Below are positions 1 to 12,540 of a stretch of DNA of 64,000 nucleotides, piece after piece. The position numbers were made by a program, and so were the translations under genes. A model generated the notes under the pieces. That model was not told where the DNA came from. It saw nothing but the letters and a program-made list of their open reading frames with translations, and searched no databases. How positions within the stretch are numbered: the stretch's first letter is position 1; the number at the start of each line of letters is the position of its first letter. Source of the DNA: Combretum micranthum (lineage: Eukaryota > Streptophyta > Magnoliopsida > Myrtales > Combretaceae); the NCBI GenBank assembly GCA_024138025.1, contig JAMXBD010000391.1, forward strand, positions 372,001 through 436,000. The letters are read 5' to 3'.

Positions 1-859
1 TTCATTCAAATTGTCCTTTTTAGATTCACCTCTTATTTCCACTTCTTTAACATAGTTATTATTTTCAAAGGAAGACTTATCTAGATTAGTGCATACATCA
101 TTCACATCATCATTGAAACATGTGAGGCAAGGCATCACAAAAAATAATATGGATTGATTCTTCCACAACCAAAGTTCTTTTATTGAATACTCTATAAGCT
201 TTACAAGTAAGGGCATAACCAAAACAATACCTTTATCACTTTTTGCGTCAAATTTAGCTAGTTGATCATTTCCATCATTGAAAATGTAACATTTAGTGCT
301 AAATGGATGAAAATATGAAATGGTAGGTCTTTTACTTTTCCAAAGCTCAAAGGAGGGTTTCTTAAGTATAAGTTTAATGAATAATCTATTAGATAGGTAG
401 CATGCGGTATTAATAGCTTCGGCTAAAAATATTTAGGGAGGTTATTTTCATACAACATTGTCTTAACCATTTCAATTAGAGTTCTATTTTTCTTTTCCAC
501 TACTCCATTTTGTTGTGTGTCTTAGATGCTGAAAAAGTGTGTTCAATTCCAAATTTATTACAAAAATCATCCATTTCATAGTTTTCAAATTCTTCCCCAT
601 GATTGCTTCGGATAGTTACAATGTTAACACATTTTTCATTTTGGACTTTCTTGCAATATCTAAAAAAGACATAGTTTGATTTGTTTTTAGATGCAAGGAA
701 GAAAGTCCACATATATCTAGTGAAATCATTAACAATAACCAAAGTATATTTTTTTCCACCCAAACTTAAGGTTTGAGTAGGTCCAAATGTTCTAATGGCC
801 ATATGCAATAGTTCTAATGGCCTAAAAGTGGAAATGACATCCTTAGAACTAAAGTAAAA
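1..859 (-). pseudogene. copia integrase core, degenerate
   Basis: The minus strand encodes the end of the GAG-pre-integrase domain and then the rve integrase core. Visible pieces include GPTQTLSLGGKK, VIVNDFTRYMWTFFL, IRSNHGEEFEN and EHTFSASKTHNKME. These correspond to the family's first and second catalytic acidic blocks and the conserved block after them. The reading continues with frame changes to position 1, with FWAEAINTACYLSNR and a region resembling the integrase C-terminus. In the second acidic block (usually a DNG/DHG-type motif) the Asp appears as Asn. Stops and frameshifts show it is nonfunctional. The gypsy element begins at 860, directly against this coding block. Confidence 0.85.
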
Positions 860-1112
860 TGATCTAAACACCACCCATAAAATTCAAAATTCCAATATAA
901 TAGCTAGAAAAGTAATTGTGAATTTAAACTGAATGAATGGAAAAATTAATAATATGATAATTAAAAACAAAATTTGAGGTTAGTTTAATTAAAGGTTCTA
1001 AGTTATCAAAAGCTGCCGAAGAAAACCTAGTAGAGATGGACGGTTAAGATTGCACCAAATGGTACTCTATTAGAAACCCTACAAACTCTAGACCCTATCC
1101 TACTAGCCCTCA

Positions 1113-1120
1113 TATAAATA
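1113..1120 (+). promoter_or_regulatory. TATA box of the gypsy 5' LTR
   Basis: TATAAATA, preceded by CTAGCCCTCA, is conserved at the same place in the other LTR (13,419-13,426). Its position about 250 bases into the LTR fits the U3 promoter. Confidence 0.6.
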
Positions 1121-1969
1121 CTCTTTTATTTTCTGCCATTTCTCCTTTAGGAAACCTACTATAACCCTAAAGTAATAATACCTAGACCCTAACATCTACT
1201 TAATGTTAATCAAGTAAGATTAAAGGAGGATTAGCACTAATCAATTAAGATTATCTATTTCATGTTAGGAAATGAGGACAATAGAAGTAAACTAAGAGGA
1301 AGAGAAGAGCAACAACCTTAGTGAAAGTCATGACAAGGTAAGTTTGAGATTTTCAAGCATTGAAATTCAAAGTTTATGGTGCTTTAGATGCAAATTCTGA
1401 CATAAGGGTGTTGCTATGAAGTGAAGGTAGTAAGGAAATTGATTTTGGAGGCGTTTTGAGCCTTAAAATTTCTTTTGCAGCTACAACAACAAGGTGAGAC
1501 CTAAACTTAACCCATGGTTGATGTTATGAAAATGTGATAATAAGAAGATAAGACATATATGATAAAGTAAAAGTGAAAAATGAGCATGTCTCAAGCTGAA
1601 ATTCTATTAGAGTTGGACCTTGAGAAGAAATAAGTGTTGTCATATGTTTAAAACTATGAATGAGATCATAAAACGAGCAAGAGGTTTGGTGATATTGATG
1701 TTAGAAGAAGTTAAATGAAGGTTTGTACATGAAAGTTTTGGAAATTTAAGAGAAAACATGATAAATTTGGTGGTTGTTGTTAAAACTGGATGTTTTAGGC
1801 TTTTAACTTTTATTAATCATATTTTCACAAACAGAAGATAAAAATAGATGAGACTGGGCATGAACATGACCATCTAATACCTTAAAAGTCACCAAAAGTT
1901 GTTCCAAAACATGTTTTTGAAAAAAATAACAAATATAGGCATGGAGTATCATAAACCTAGAAGATTATG

Positions 1970-2400
1970 GCAAGTACACGACATCATGTACCATCTCGTG
2001 TTCCTCTTGGACCTTCTAAAACACAAGGAAATGCGTTTTCTAGAAAAAGCACGGCAAATACACGAGGTCGTGTACCAACTTATGCTTCTCTCTATCATTA
2101 AAACTCGAATAATTGAGTTTCCTAGAAAAGTACGACATTTACACGAAGTCGTGTACCTACCCATGCTTCTCTCTGGTCCTAAAATACAATGAAACTTAGA
2201 AGAACACATGAAGATAAGTATATTAGTGTTCTACCTGTGTTCCTCTTTAATCTTAAACACTTTTGATCCCAGAACAGCAAGTAGAGTATATGAGGTCGTA
2301 TACCCACCCATGTACCTTTCTAATCCCAAACATGTGTATCTAGTCATGTAAAAGAACACAGGGGTATACGTCTACCCGTATACTACCCATGCTCTTTTCC
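1970..2400 (+). repeat. palindrome-bearing tandem repeats in gypsy 5' LTR
   Basis: Degenerate units of about 80-150 bases each carry a palindrome of the type TACACGAGGTCGTGTA. Clear copies are at about 2,059-2,074, 2,140-2,155 and 2,286-2,303, with weaker ones near 1,974 and 2,340. Each palindrome is followed by a CT-rich stretch such as CCATGCTTCTCTCT. Confidence 0.75.
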
Positions 2401-3626
2401 ATCCCTTTTTTCCTTAGTTGATCCTTATCTAAATTACACGAAACTTGACAAAATTTCTTCCTTAGACTTAAATAACCCTCTAAACGTGATCTTTAAGTAA
2501 AATGGTTAAACCAAAGTGACCTAGATATAGCAAACAATACAAGAAGATTAAAGATAATTAATCATGAGTTGATTTCAATTCAATCATGGGTAGTTATTTG
2601 ATATTGAGCTTGGAAATGGATTTGAAAGACAGGTATGCAGTAATTGCGTGTTGCTTGCTAGGACAATATTAATAACTGGACTAAGAATTTAAACTCGACT
2701 TAATTTGAGTGTTGGTTACTACTTAGCTGCTTACTCTAGAAGTGGCATCCTTAGATAGGATTGCGAGCCCAATCACAACTCTAAGATGATGTAGTATCGT
2801 AAGTACCCAGAACCCCATGGAGTACGTGGCAAATATAGGTGAATAATCAATAGGGGATATTTCAAAACTAGATGGTCAATTAGGAGTTGGTATGAAGTTA
2901 CAATGGAGCTATGCGAGGGTATGGATATTGGCATAAAATGTCATCACAATGGACTATGCTCATTGATGGCTGTTTGTGTGGGATTGATATGTATGAGACT
3001 ACCTCTTCTTTTCTTTTCTAGTAAGTTTTGTAGACTTATAAAACCCCACTTTTTGTGCTAGATCCGCTGGGGGAACCTTACCCTTTTTGTTTGGCAAAAC
3101 TTACGAGTATTCTTATGTGAGTTTTTATTTCCAGGACGTTAGGAATACTTGTTTGCTGACTTAAAACTTAATCAAACTTAATTTGTGTTTGTTGTATTAT
3201 CCTAAGCACGCATGGCATGCGTGTATTTGTTTGATTACTATGTACTGGGCTTTGCCACTCACTTTTCATTATTTCAAGCATTGACGGTGATCACTTTGTA
3301 GACTTTCAATATGACTCCATTGGTTTTAAGACCAATGAGTTTGGTAAGTGAGATAGACAAGTAGAGGGCCATGTGGACTTCGAGAAAACTATATGAATAT
3401 TTATGTTTCTTATTTTCAATGGATAATTGTAAACTCTAAATTATTTCACTATTTGCAGGCTGAATGCTAAACCTTGTAATCGAGTTAAGCTTAGTTCTCA
3501 TTTTATGACTACTATCTTGATCTATTTTAGACTTTAAATCTATGTTTCTCTCTTTCTTAAAGTGCTTTTTTACATATTGGTATAATAGTTCTAATTCTCT
3601 AGCAAATTGTCAATCGATACGTTATG

Positions 3627-6050
3627 ATCTAGAAGCACTCAATCCTAATATTAATTGTGTCTATAGAATTTCTTATTAATTAATAGCCAATTAAGACTAC
3701 ACTAAATTCACATTAACGTTCTTGGATTCCACAAATTATGTAGCAAACTTCCTAAGAATATCCCTATTATCAAAAGTAGTCTATTCTAGTAAATCAAATC
3801 TAGTCAATAGACTCGTTTCTCAACATCCTCCACCAAGATCTAATGTAAGACCGTGCCGTGCACATCACTATCTTAACTATAATAAAGTTTAATTCACCAG
3901 AAACTAACAATTAACAGGTCAAATTCATCTAAATTCGCACATTCATGTTAATATGATTTAGTAAACCCCAATTCAGTAGTCACTCACGATGGACAATAAA
4001 CATGAACACATAGAAGACATAATTAAAACAGTATAACACTAAAAGAATGAAGAAAAGAAGGAAACCCCTTTTTGTATTACACGATGATGCGATCTGGGTA
4101 CAAGGAATCAATAACAATTCTTCATCTCTCTCGAATCTTTAAGGTTGCCACTACAACAATATCACAGAATTTTCTTTCACACATACAACAATGATCTCTC
4201 TATCTACTACTATCAACTGATGTAAAAAAATGTTACAAAGAATGGATAAGATGTCCTGTTTTGATGACTCTGTGTAGTATACTTTATACCCATACTATTT
4301 CTAGAACATTTTTATGATGAAAATATACAACCTTCACTAGGGAACATATAGTTTGGCAAAACTAAAGTAAAAGTCGTATATGTGCCTTTGCAATTATCAC
4401 GCCCGTTGCTTCAAATCAAGATGGAGAATTTTTTCCATTAAACCTTAAATAACAGTCATGACTTACACTTAGGTAGCTACTGTGCTCGTCAAGTCTCTTT
4501 TGGTTCTTAAGTTCCATACTTGTGATTTTGTTCTCATCATCCTTCTCATATTGCAGCTTTCCAAATGTCGCAAGCGTGATCAACCCCTTTGTAGATACTG
4601 AGCTAGAATTTTTCTTTATAGTCTTCATGGATCTCGGGCGTGACTTTATGTCTAGGTGCTCTGACTCCTAATATTTCCATTTCTTACGCCTGTGATTTAC
4701 CCCTTTGTAGGTACTGAGCTTGAATTTCCTCATTTGCTTTGGGAATCATGCCTATGAATTTGTCTCCTCATGCTTGCTTTAGCTTCCTTTAGCTTCCTTT
4801 GTTCCAATTCTCTTTTATTTCTTCTAACATCTCCAATATGCGCCGATTTTCAAGAAATGAATATATATACCAGCTAAGTACCAATTCGACTACAAATGAC
4901 ATCAATAAACTATAAATTGGACTTAATTAACCCTTTGGAACAAGGATAAATCATGTATATCAGGAGTCTCACTTGCCACCACCTAATTTGGTTGGTCTTC
5001 AATTAGAAGATGATGAGATTATGGTAGATATGGGAGAAGAAGGAGCTGAGAAGGAGCAAGAAGAGGAGGAAGAAGAAGAAGATCTAGAGGAAGACCCTGA
5101 GGAAGAACAACAACCACCCATGGTTACTTGGAATAGCCTAACCCATGTTCTCAGTCTAATTGCTTCATATCGCCTGGGTCAGGAATTCACCTTAGAAGTA
5201 CCAGCCCCCAACAATCATGTAGTGAATTTGGACTCCAAAGAGGAACCATCAAATGGCCAGAACTTATGAGATGTGTATGAACAAAGTGAGAATTCCATGG
5301 GGAGAAGGAATATGTCTTGGACCCCTACTCCAAGGAGGGGAGCAAATGAAAGATCTCCAAGTAACTCTTTGTTGTTTTCTCAAATAATGAACCCGAAAGT
5401 GAAACTCTAAGGCAAGAAAACAATGATGGATGGCCAACTTAAGCGGAGATATGCGCAAGGGAAAGGTAGAAAAGGTTGCCGGTAAGGCAGTATTTGAAAA
5501 GGTTTATGACTAAGAGGCATAAGGGGTCCTCAAATAGGAATCTAGATAGCCCTCCATCCTCGTAAGATTGTGAAGAGGAAGAAGATAAGTGTTGAAGGAA
5601 GGTATTGAAGAAGGAAGGCATCAAGTGACATGTTATGAGCATATCCCATTTAGTCCACATTAATCTGTTTGTAATCAAAACGACACAGGATGTTAAGTCG
5701 TTCAAATTTATCTTAAGTATTCAGAAAGGTGTTTTGCTTTTGTGTGTTTTAAGTGTATCGCTTTGTTCTATGTATGCATTTTTCTTTGGTGCGTATCTTT
5801 TGTTATTTTGAATTTTTGTAATGTAAGGGTCTTGCATCCATCTATGTTCTATCAATGGAATTTCCTTTATGTTATTTTAAATATTATTTATTACGATTTT
5901 ACTTCCATGAATTTTTATGCTTATTTATTGATTATCTTTACTTTTAACTTAAAGTGAAGTTCCCTAAATTTTGAAATTTGTCACTCAAAATTTATAACTT
6001 AAGTAAAGTTGGAGAACTCATATAATTAAAACATTTAATAGATGAACTAG
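3627..6050. other. unassigned insert between gypsy 5' LTR and gag
   Basis: These 2.4 kb separate the broken LTR1 from gag, where a chromovirus would normally have only a primer site and a short leader. No LTR, terminal repeat or known domain was recognised. On the minus strand, 4,416-4,628 gives a 70-residue lysine/glutamate-rich frame. On the plus strand, 4,973-5,269 gives a glutamate-rich frame with no in-frame ATG at its start. It may be a secondary insertion plus deletion, or captured sequence. Confidence 0.4.
4973..5269 (+). pseudogene. acidic open frame, probable transposon or captured-gene remnant
   Basis: This frame of 98 codons begins at a TTG, not an ATG; its first in-frame ATG is about 17 codons in. 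Residues 20-48 are almost pure glutamate and aspartate (EEEEEEEDLEEDPEEEQ), followed by a short ordinary stretch with VTWNSLTHVLSLIASYRLGQ. No family was recognised. It stops shortly before more frame-broken sequence. The position between LTR and gag suggests a remnant within the transposon, not a host gene. Confidence 0.25.
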
Positions 6051-7490
6051 AAGAACCGAAATGGTGAGCAGCGCATGCTAAATAATGCACCCGCAAAAGA
6101 AGGAAACCAACAAGATATTCCTCCACTAAACCCATAAGTCGCACCGCAGCTAAATCAACCGAGCAAGGCTTTAATGGCTATAGTGCAACTTACTCAATTG
6201 TTGAATACATTTCTTCAAAACTAGAATACACAAGCCCTGGTTGTACTTCCGGTTGTAAATGGACAAGAAGCAATTACCGAAGCACATGTACTGCCTCAAG
6301 CACAATCACGCACCGCCCCTTTGTTGCCACCACTGCCACTAATGCCATACTAGAGCACTTTACCAAATTTTATCAAAATCAACAGGTACTTTAATGGTGC
6401 TTTTAGTAAGCCCGATGAGGCAGAAGATTGGTTGGCATAAGTCAAGAAATCCTTTTCAGCCTTCGAAGTGCCCTACCATCTAAGACTTAGCTATGACACA
6501 TATATACTTTGCCTTAATGCCCGAGTCTAGTGGGAATCTAAAAGTTGGGAATTGCTGCTCCTAATTACATGGGATATGTTCCATCAGTAATTCCTAGAGA
6601 ATTGCTTTCTAGGCAATCTTCGAGTTCAATACAATGAAGACTTTCTCCATGTCGCACAACGAGGTAGGATCGTAGAGAATATGAGACTGAATTTAGCTAA
6701 TTGCTCCAATATGCACCTATGCACCTAACTCATATAAGTACAACGAAGAGTTGAAGAGGTAGGTTTTCTTGAACGGGATAGACGAGGATCTGTGCATAAC
6801 ATTGGAGGAGTTCGACTTAAAGACTTTTCGCGATTTAGTCGAAAGGCTTGGATAGTTAAAGGAGCCAAGAAAAGGAAAACTAGAGCATCGAAGAAGAAAG
6901 TCTTTATCTTTGGGAAGAAGTCCCATGAAGGATTGAGTTTAAGCTATTAGGTGAAGAAGTTCAAATCTTTTGGTAGCTTCAAAGGAAACATAAGCGGAAG
7001 AAAGAAAGTACCAAAGGTTAATGTGACTTGTTGGAAATGTAAGGGAACACATTATCTAAAGAGATGCCCCTAGCTGTGAGAGAAGTGTTACTTTTGTGGA
7101 AATCCTAACCACGAAATTTCTTATTGTCTAAAGAAAGCCACCACCACTTGCTTTGTTTGCAAGGAAACCGGGCATTTTGCCAATGAATGTCTGCAAAGAA
7201 AGAACGCCCTAGCAAGACCATTTGGTTCATCTAGTGGATCTACCTCAGTAAAGAATGGAAATGGCAATGGTAACGGGAATCGTCTTGGAGTATCATTACA
7301 TGGAATGCGAATCTATAACCTGAAGGGCCAATGGATCTACGAGGAAGCTAATGATAGAGAATGTGTGCTTGTTGCTTTGGAAGAAGAGGACGATCAAGAT
7401 TACGAGCTAGTCACAAGTCTTTCCATGAACCTTAAACTATGTTTCTTGTTTGTCAATTCCATAAAAGGAAAAATAAACCATTTAGCACTA
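6050..7490 (+). pseudogene. gypsy gag with three zinc knuckles, degenerate
   Basis: Frame-broken sequence at 6,380-6,900 gives pieces of the retrotransposon gag domain, such as FNGAFSKPDEAEDWLA, WESKSWE, LNGIDEDLCITLEEFDLKTF and LVERLG. Three CCHC knuckles then follow: CWKCKGTHYLKRC (one residue short), CYFCGNPNHEISYC and CFVCKETGHFANEC (about 7,028-7,190). Tandem knuckles of this sort bind the RNA genome during packaging. In-frame stops at many places make it a pseudogene. It leads directly into the protease region. Confidence 0.82.
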
Positions 7491-7559
7491 TAAATTAATC
7501 TCTTAAGTAGTTGATCCTTACAATAATAAATTTAAGTGTAGTGAGTATTATACGTACTA

Positions 7560-9192
7560 GTTAGTGACTAGAACTTGTTTAACGCAGGTAGAATATGGGT
7601 AGCTAACCAATCTGCATATGCCTTATTTGATACCAGAGCTACACATTCTTTTATTACCACTAGCTTAGCGAAAATGGACTGGAATACCTATAATCACCAC
7701 CACTCCTAGCCTTAGATAAAAATGCATTTGGGTAGTGTTGTATCAACCAATGAGATATTGAAGGATTATCCATTAGATATACAAGGAAACCTTACAAAAG
7801 GTGACCTAATAGTGTTAGAAATGAATAAGTATGAAGTGATCCTAGGCTTAAGTTGGTTGACACACGTTAGGGCCGTTGTGGATTGTTAGAAGAAGGTTAT
7901 AAGTTTTAAAGATCATAACGGGAAAGAGGTCGTATTTGTGGGTGAGTCCACGATGACAAGAAGATTGAAGTCGTGTTCATTTGAATTGATTTTGGACGAA
8001 GGGCACCTTCATGCCATGGAAGAAGAAAAAGAATCACTAAAGTAGATGATGTACCTATCGTTAGGGAATTCCCTAATGTTTTTCTTGACAAATTACTTGG
8101 TTCGCTACTAAAGCGAGAGACTGACTTTGAGATTGAGTTGGTAACTGACACCAAACCCATCTCTAAAGCCCCATACCAAATGGCACCTATTGAGCTAAAG
8201 GAATTAAAGACGCAATTATGAGAGCTATTTGATGAAGGCTTTATTAAACCGAGTGTGTTTCCCTAAGGAGCATCTGTTTTATTCGTAAAGTAAAAAGATG
8301 GATCCATGAGATTATGCATCGATTACTGGGAGCTTAATAAAGTTACAATAAAGAATAAGTACCCACTTCCAGGGATTGACGATCTTTTTGATCAACTTCA
8401 AGGAGTGAGTGTATTTTCACACATCGACTTGCGATCAGGATACCACTAGCTAAGAATCAAGTTAGAAGATGTATTGAAGATTGCTCTCTAGACAAGATAC
8501 GGACACTATGAGTTTTTGGTAATGCCCTTTGGCTTAAAAAATACACCAACAACCTTCATGGATTTGATGAATCGAGTTTACAAGCCATTAATGGATAGAT
8601 GTGCAATAGTCTTCATCAACGACATCCTAATCTACTTCAAGACACGAGAACAACATGAAGAGCACCTGTAGATGGTGCTACAAACATTGAGAGAGCATAA
8701 GTTGTATGCCAAGATATCCTAGTGCGACTTTTGGTTAGATAAAATATCATTCCTAGGACACATAGTACTTAGAGAAGGCATATCAGTGGATCTTAGGAAA
8801 ATAAAAGCAGTGATGGAATGGAAGCCACCATTAACGATGACTGAAGTAAGAAGCTTTCTCGGATGGCTATTATAAGAAGTTTGTGAAAGTTTTCTCAAAG
8901 ATAGCTAAGCCATTGACGTAGCTAACTCAGAAGAACAAAAAGTTTGTGTGAATGGAGAAGCAAGAATAAAGTTTCTAAGAGTTGAAACAATGGCTTGTCT
9001 CCACTGCAATCTTAGTATTGCTAGATCCTGAAAAGCATACACAATGCATAGTGACACATCAAGAAATGATCTTGGATATGTGGTCATACAAGAGGGAAAA
9101 GTAATTGCTTATGCTTCACGATAGTTGAGGCTATATGAACAGAATTACCCAACTTATGATCTAGAGTTAGTCGCCGTGGTGTTTGCACTTAT
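7560..9192 (+). pseudogene. gypsy protease, reverse transcriptase and start of RNase H, degenerate
   Basis: At about 7,625 the protease motif reads LFDTRATHSF, with Arg in place of the Gly of the usual D-[ST]-G triad. From 8,150 the reverse transcriptase runs in the usual order: [55 protein letters not shown] and [12 protein letters not shown]. The catalytic loop reads FINDILIYF where the family has a double aspartate, so one metal ligand is lost. The start of RNase H, YDLELVAVVFAL, stops at 9,190 where foreign sequence begins. Multiple stops (written as TAG/TGA in place of Gln/Trp codons) are consistent with C-to-T decay. Confidence 0.85.
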
Positions 9193-12100
9193 TGTTTTAG
9201 AACCAAACGGGATCAGTTTTCAAATCAAGACCCCAACATGCAAAATGAGGCAAAATATTCCAACAAACAATCTAGATTCATAATATAATAAGAATTCGTA
9301 AAAATATCAGATATAATTTTTACGGCTCAAAAAAAGGTTGGATATAGCTTTATTACACGTATTTTTATCACTATCGATAATTTAATTGTCTTATTTATTA
9401 TTCAGTTACTATTTACTACTATTATTAATATTCACCTCTCTCTACTTTACTTATACCTATTCTTACATATCTTACTCATCTATTACTTACATTTTCTTTT
9501 CCAATACTACTTTATACATAACTTCTCTTATTTTTATTTACTGTTCTCTTCTAAAATTGATTTTTAATCACATTCTCTCTCTCTCCTCCCTCATGGTTGA
9601 CGTGATCTCTCCCCTTCTCTCCTATATTTTTTTTCTTTTTCAATTTTTTAATTCATCAAATTTCCTCCACATTTCTCTATAAATACCCACACATACCTTC
9701 ATTTCTTACACATACTTCTCATGCCATACCAAAACTCTTGCAAAATTTCTCCACACACTCCTCTCTTGAACAGTGAAATTCTTCAACAACCCCCACCCTC
9801 ACCCCCCCCCCCCCCATTTGTGCCTTCACAAATATTTTCTTCCAATTTCTATCTTAAGTAAAATACTAAACCTCTCCTATATACTACATTATGTGATGTG
9901 AGTATGTATGTATGTGTTCATGCTTTCCATATAAAGTCCCCATTATGTAATGCTAGGGAATGAAAATGCAAAACAACGTAATATGCATATCACAATGTGT
10001 ATGTTCATTATTATCATGTGTTAATATTATTCATGTTGCTAACTTAACTTCTATAGGCTAATATGTATATATAAGTATGTATATTTTTAGAACTTAAATG
10101 CTCACTAATCTAACACATTTATTTAATTCTTTTATTTACATTGACCTTATTTTTTTCTTGCTATTATATAAAACTAGTCAATTTCTAGTGTTGGACTTAT
10201 CGAAATTCAAAGTTCGAAGGAGACCAGAGGAATTCAAATCTTAAGGAGCCTTCACTACAAACCTGAGACTTCCATATTTTCTTATTTATTATCTTGCTTT
10301 ATTTATAAGACTGGAAATATTTAAAGTCTTGGAAAGCCTTGATAATGATGTAAGACTTCCATATTTATTTCCTTATGCTTTCTTTTTTTATTTTACATGG
10401 TGACTGAAATTATTTCAAGTCACAGGGGAGTCTTAATAACAAGCTAAGACTCTCATGCTTTTATTTTGATATCTTTATATTTTGTTCCTCTATTTCTAAT
10501 TCATTTGTTCTTGGCATAAGTTCACGCCATAAATTTATTTTAGCTATTTCTAAGCTCATACACATATATGATTATAGATAGTGTTCTTACCATGTAAAAA
10601 TAGATTTTTCCAAAAATCGTTAATGTTGATAATTCTTTGTTATACAAATTTTCATAGATATTTATCTACAAGGCATATACCAATCTTTTGTTAAAAAAAA
10701 TTAAAACTTTAGAATAATTCAATTTCCTAATTTTTCTTAAGTGACAAGATTGAAAACTTTTTGAAACTAAACCAACTTAGAATAAATTTTCTCAGCAAAC
10801 ACATAAAGACTCATATTTTGGAAAATAGTTAGTTAGAAGAAGTTTGCTATAAAAATAAAATATTCATGGATTTGAATGAATATAAAACCATAATTTTTAT
10901 TAGTTAAGTATCACATGTACAACAAACTAAGAATTGTGATTTTGTTTAAAAACCCAAAGGAGAATCTTCCATAAGCTTGACTTTTAACTATCCATGAAAG
11001 ATGTTTTGCAAAAATTCTATTTTGAGACAACATCGCTAAGATTATGCATATAATATGAGTTATTATCACTACTATATGATTTATAAAGTAAACTATATTT
11101 TATTGCTTGCCTTGAAATGTCCGATTGAAGTAAAACTTTGAAAATATAAGAAAAACAAAATTTGGAATGTCTAGGATGCAATCTATACCTCCCCATTCCG
11201 AACCTTAAATGATTTCGAATGTTAAAAATAACCTTAGAAATAGATAAAGTATTCAAGGTAGGTAGAAAACGACTATTAATATGCAAAATGCCGAGTTAAA
11301 ATGAGCAAGTTATTATCATTTTAAATTGAAATTTCTATAACCGGGAAAAATGATGCAAATAAAGTGAATAGAATTAGAAATTTAAGTAGAATCTATATGA
11401 AATATTCATTCCGAGTATTTCTTTTGTTTAGGTAATGAAGAATTTGAAGTTCCTTATCCTAAGGATTATTTTGACTAAGGCATGGAATGACAAAGTGATT
11501 TATCTCCCTATTTTATGTTTTCATGTTTGTGCTTGAAGTATAAAGGCACTAGAAAAATAAGGAAAAGATAAAAATTGGATCATGCATGTGGGGATTATCA
11601 GGGGATATGCTGTGTTCATGGTGATCAATTGAAAGATAAATTAAGTATATCAAATCTTGAATTGTTGATAAATAAATCATATTTTTAATGCCATGATTGA
11701 ATTGTTTGTGAATATCTCTCTGACCACCCTTAAAAATTCTAATGTCTCGATTAAGAATAAATTAATAAACGGATAACACATATCACGTAGTGAGTTACAT
11801 CATTTTCATTGTTATGCTCTCATATGGGACGAGAGAATAGTAGTGGTGGCAAGTAGTAGCCCGAAATTCTACAAATTTTCTAGCATGTAGTAGCTCGAAA
11901 GTTTATAAAATATTTAAAAGAAAAAACTATGGTCGTATGGGCCAGTAACCCCCCAACCTCGAACGGAGGGTATAAATCCATTCAATATATGATTTCCAGT
12001 GATTCATATGTATTGTTTTCTCATATGGATGTTGCATCTCATATATTTACCTAATAATAACTTGTTTGCTTGTTTGTGCGAGTATCTTATTTCAGGAATA

Positions 12101-12540
12101 TTTTTACTAAGCTAGTTAAGCTCACATCACTTTAGATTTTGTTGTAGCACCCATGCCTATGATTGAATCCCTATGGCGTGTTTACTCAGGTATTGGTATC
12201 GACTTAAGAAGCTTTTGGATGAAGCCCATGACGTAGTTTTGACACAGACTTTCATAGAAAACTTATGGTGTAAAGTTTTATTGTTATTAAAGGCTTTTGG
12301 ATTATTGTAATTATAGTGGGGATATGCCCTTAAGATATGTAAAACATTATGATTTGTTTACAAAGTTATGTTTTACTTTTCTTAAATGATATTTATGTTA
12401 TCTCCTTAAACTACTTGTTCCATCGATAAGTCTCCTATTGTTGTGTGAGTACGCCTTGTGTCTAATATCAAAGCTGTTGCGTGACTAAGGTAGTCATTCC
12501 TAAGGTTTAATATTAAGCGCGGTAGACTACTACGTTTAAG
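9193..12540 (+). mobile_element. insertion replacing gypsy RNase H and integrase core, probably an LTR
   Basis: The gypsy frame breaks at 9,190-9,193 and resumes only around 12,540, with about 500 codons of RNase H and integrase missing. The insert begins TGTTTTAGAACC, has a pyrimidine-rich stretch (9,400-9,800) and a TATA box CTATAAATAC near 9,678. A run of 13 C lies near 9,803. Near 12,463-12,475, TAATATCAAAGCT looks like an initiator-Met tRNA primer site decayed by transitions. That layout fits a 3.2-kb gypsy LTR plus a stub of internal sequence. No clear target duplication was found, so the outer limits are approximate. Confidence 0.45.

Larger units (their letters stand above)
860..3626 (+). 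repeat. 5' LTR of the gypsy element, 3' end lost
   Basis: The segment begins TGATCTAAACACCACCC and matches 13,161 onward (TGAAATTATCCAAACACC) over about 2.7 kb with many substitutions and small indels; LTR1 lacks 5 bases near its start. Similarity stops at GTTATG (3,621-3,626). The last roughly 149 bases of the other LTR have no counterpart here, nor is there a normal primer site. The LTR therefore seems to have been truncated or rearranged with the following 2.4 kb. Confidence 0.82.

Noticed and set aside
5742..5957. 71-codon Phe/Tyr-rich frame
   Set aside because: AT-rich composition artefact within the unassigned insert; no domain or start context.
9386..9682. 98-codon frame rich in Tyr, Leu, Ser and Phe, looking like a membrane peptide
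   Set aside because: It lies in the pyrimidine-rich stretch upstream of a TATA box in an LTR-like insert; any CT/TA-rich DNA gives such a frame.
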